17,051 nt of DNA, taken from contig SKYD01000156.1 of the NCBI GenBank assembly GCA_007128075.1, forward strand, positions 1 to 17,051. Reading direction: 5' to 3'. The stretch comes from Thiorhodovibrio sp. GTDB lineage: Bacteria > Pseudomonadota > Gammaproteobacteria > Chromatiales > Chromatiaceae. Below are positions 16,301-17,051 of the stretch, in pieces. The notes beneath the pieces were generated by a model. The model was not told the origin of the DNA. It saw only the letters and a list, made by a program, of their open reading frames with translations, and ran no database searches. Both the position numbers and the translations under genes were made by a program. How positions within the stretch are numbered: position 1 is the first letter of the stretch; every line of letters begins with the position of its first letter.

Positions 16301-16392
16301 ATGATGCGGTAGATGCCAAAGTCTAGGTCTGCACAATCGAACTGAAACAGCTCGCGCAACAGGGCTTGAAATTTTTCTTGTGGGGAAATCAC
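13360..16392 (-). CDS. mod: Large beta-class site-specific DNA methyltransferase (type III Mod-like)
   Basis: 1010 residues, much longer than a typical type III Mod (about 600-700). Motif IV DPPY is at Asp501-Tyr504 (VVFADPPYNTGI), and the AdoMet motif FAGSG is at 765-769 (LDHFAGSGTTGH). The order IV then I, with the target-recognition region between them, defines the beta class of N6-adenine/N4-cytosine methyltransferases. The first ~480 residues form a long extension with no motif I recognise; it begins FQFDCADLDFGIYRIMNYKR (17-36) and is shared by a family of large, little-studied methyltransferases. Translation probably starts at GTG (16392). AGGA lies 7 nt upstream, and the in-frame codons before it reach a stop at once without an ATG. 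It should protect host DNA and guide res. The segment coding the recognition region is poorer in G+C than its surroundings. Confidence 0.9.
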   Translation of the reverse strand: MISPQEKFQALLRELFQFDCADLDFGIYRIMNYKREVIEQFISTDLPKRIHEALDCDALSDQSQAAEELIDISERIKEILGQDALDADGNLVQFQETKIGKKYRRLQSKAAGARRRQALEGAIFNHLYAFFSRYYQDGDVISKRRYSKRQKYAIPYNGEEVYLHWANHDQYYVKTAENFHDYRFVAQSITVHFKLSAADVEQNNVKGDKRFFLPRVTEIDWQEPTLELVIPFEYRPLTEQEKVAYGAKNQQDNIINEALISIPEHLQHTHHALAAIIAEHHKDSNRQSVTFLEHHLRQYTRKNSSDFFIHKHLKDFLSRELDFYLKNEVLNLDDMESAGEDRAEGWFQMLRVIKVVGSRIIDFLDQIESFQKMLWEKRKFITETQYCITAATIDEHFYPDIAMCDAQWDEWKRLLCIDEEQGDLFANGKSKSERRVAFLKAHPTLVIDTKHYKRDFIDRLLGSFESLSNTVDGVLVHSENYQAIAFLAEQNKDEVSVVFADPPYNTGIDGFPYKDTYQHSSWLSMMENRLGIARQLLSQVGLIFLIIDFVEVSRLRILCDAVFGADNFLADIAWEKRYTRSNNAKRFYSLKDTVLCYRRTDSLDIIRESRSEKSKSNYSNPDNDPRGSWISSSYVNPATKEQRPNLVYFIRNPFTGKDIEHPTHAWKYDPDTHKQHVEENRLYWGVDGSYEFPRLKSFLNGASEGMVPIDVWHYKQTGTTDDGGNVLKALFGQAAFDNPKPPSLVERAISLSPEDNSSLLVLDHFAGSGTTGHAVINLNREDGGNRRFIMVEMGQCFDDILLPRIKKITFSPEWKDGKPKRPCTPEEAERSPRIVKYFRLESYEDALNNIAFDTEGSQQALGFDDYLLQYMLKWETRKSETLLNIEQLAKPFSYKLTIHHNGQTVDKAVDIPETFNYLLGLHVQTRQVYNDDGRHYLVYRGRIEQRHIVIIWRETEGWEQEALQRDKQFVAEQQLTEGADEVFVNGDSFIPNAKALEPLFKARMFSEFQA

Positions 16393-16447
16393 AGAAACAT
16401 CCTATTTTTTCGTACACATCAATCAAGATACGCAACTGCGCTGATGC
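16393..16447 (-). promoter_or_regulatory. Short spacer before mod, possible promoter and ribosome site
   Basis: These 55 bases, between the PD-(D/E)XK-like gene and mod, are the only gap over 40 nt in the whole 2318-17051 gene block. If the restriction cassette has its own promoter it should be here or inside the upstream gene. The segment is AT-rich (an A-run at about 16404-16410 on the minus strand). I see no convincing -35/-10 pair. The ribosome site AGGA is at 16400-16403. Confidence 0.3.
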
Positions 16448-17051
16448 TTACCACCAATTCGGCGTAAAGTTGGGTTGGTTTTTGATCTCCATGATCTGCG
16501 CGCCCATGCTCAACACAATCAGCCCTTGCTGTTCAGCCGCCTCGATTACTCCAGTCTCTAGCGCCAGCCCGGCAAGAATCCCGACCACTGGAAAGTCTTC
16601 GTATTCGGGAAAAAATGCGCGAAAATCTTCAATCTCACGCGAAAATTGGGCAATGTCAGCAAGACAAACGGTGGTGCGCGTGGTATTGAGACCAATCTGC
16701 TGTCCCATGATGGCAATGGCATCAAACGACCGCTGCTGACCATCCGCCAGACAGCGCCAGCGCCGGATCGAGACATCGGTCACCGTGGCATTGAGCAGTT
16801 GATGCAGCACAGCAGGCAAACTGGGGACCACCAAATCCGCGACGAGTGTGCCCATTTTTTCTGCAACCGAGGCAAGTCGGGCATGGAGCTGGCGCTGATC
16901 ATTGGCCAATGCCTGCACCATCTGCTCGGTGCGCTGTTGCGCCTCCAGCAAAGTGGTCAGTTGATGACCAAAGGTTTCCAAAAACTGATGCTGTGCCGCG
17001 ACAACTTGCTCCCAAGCAGCCTCAGTCACCGCTGCGCCCAATCCAGTCACA
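16448..17051 (-). CDS. Coiled-coil protein of a PD-(D/E)XK-like hypothetical family (5' end beyond window)
   Basis: The last 200 or so codons are visible. The frame runs open to the window edge, where a GTG codon lies, so the true start is probably outside. Numbering from that GTG, residues about 10-65 are rich in Gln, Leu and Glu and predict a coiled coil. Residues about 67-185 resemble a broad family of hypothetical proteins in phototrophs that carry a restriction-nuclease-like fold. FDAIAI (109-114) would be the first acidic strand, and FRAFFPEYEDFPVVGILAGL (143-162) is a family-like helix and strand. The expected E-x-K strand is not recognisable; NTTRTTVCL (122-130) occupies that place, so nuclease activity is doubtful. 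The final KNQPNFTPNWW is coded by the right copy of the direct repeat. Function unknown. Confidence 0.7.
   Translation of the reverse strand, partial: VTGLGAAVTEAAWEQVVAAQHQFLETFGHQLTTLLEAQQRTEQMVQALANDQRQLHARLASVAEKMGTLVADLVVPSLPAVLHQLLNATVTDVSIRRWRCLADGQQRSFDAIAIMGQQIGLNTTRTTVCLADIAQFSREIEDFRAFFPEYEDFPVVGILAGLALETGVIEAAEQQGLIVLSMGAQIMEIKNQPNFTPNWW
16450..16483. repeat. 34-bp direct repeat, right copy (3' end of the PD-(D/E)XK-like gene)
   Basis: Identical over 34 bases to 9544-9577. It is mismatched at the next base on both sides, with two further matches after the mismatch on the right. It forms the last codons and the first base of the stop codon of the upstream gene. With the left copy it encloses mod, mntA, hepT and res; the start-to-start distance is 6906 bp. 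Confidence 0.9.

Noticed and set aside
9576..16392. BREX or DISARM defence system
   Set aside because: None of the marker genes is present: no PglZ, BrxC or Lon-like protease for BREX, and no DUF1998 or PLD genes for DISARM. A Mod/Res pair with a toxin-antitoxin explains the content.
9544..16483. Insertion sequence or transposon with target-site duplication
   Set aside because: A 34-bp duplication is too long for common insertion sequences, and no transposase, integrase or terminal inverted repeats are visible.
1..17051. CRISPR array, tRNA or rRNA genes
   Set aside because: No regularly spaced repeats and no tRNA- or rRNA-like sequence were seen on either strand.

Overview
The window looks like a chromosomal segment of a purple sulfur bacterium, most likely Chromatiaceae (Gammaproteobacteria). 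The main clue is dsrA followed by dsrB at the left end, encoding the oxidative (sulfur-oxidiser) type of dissimilatory sulfite reductase. The DsrA sequence closely resembles what I recall of Allochromatium vinosum DsrA. I cannot name the genus. Every gene I can support lies on the minus strand, so transcription runs from right (17051) to left (1).

Layout in transcription order. (1) 16448-17051: 3' part of a coiled-coil protein of a PD-(D/E)XK-like hypothetical family, cut by the window edge. (2) 9576-16392: a compact restriction-modification cassette. It holds a 1010-residue beta-class DNA methyltransferase (mod), a MNT/HEPN toxin-antitoxin pair lodged between mod and res, and a 1050-residue DEAD-box, type III Res-like endonuclease (res). 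(3) 7832-9537: an amidoligase and a class I glutamine amidotransferase/peptidase C26, overlapping each other and the next gene. (4) 2318-7851: a seven-gene Mrp/Mnh-type cation/proton antiporter operon in the order E, F, G, (A C-terminal half + B fusion), C, D, D-like. All seven are joined by start/stop overlaps of 1-20 bases. (5) 1947-2317: a 371-base gap with several hairpins. (6) 690-1946 dsrA and 1-604 dsrB (3' end outside the window).

The most striking feature is a perfect 34-bp direct repeat, at 9544-9577 and 16450-16483, that brackets the whole restriction cassette. The right copy is the 3' coding end of the PD-(D/E)XK-like gene. The left copy is an orphan duplicate of that end, in frame and still closed by a stop codon, 4 nt before the amidoligase start. 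The simplest reading is that a 6906-bp cassette arrived at the 3' end of that gene, rebuilt the gene intact and left the displaced end behind. Before insertion the PD-(D/E)XK-like gene would have sat 4 nt upstream of the amidoligase. No integrase or transposase is visible in the cassette.

How the parts may work together. DsrAB oxidises stored or incoming reduced sulfur to sulfite in the cytoplasm. The Mrp complex exchanges Na+ (or another monovalent cation) for protons across the inner membrane. Its architecture is unusual: MrpA is split, its C-terminal half is fused to MrpB, and the second large ion-channel-like subunit lacks the expected TM5 glutamate. The amidoligase/GATase pair, which should make and break amide bonds on amino or peptide substrates, is overlapped in series with the antiporter genes, which suggests a shared role that I cannot define. 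The restriction cassette with its toxin-antitoxin now lies directly upstream of this operon, with no obvious terminator between them.
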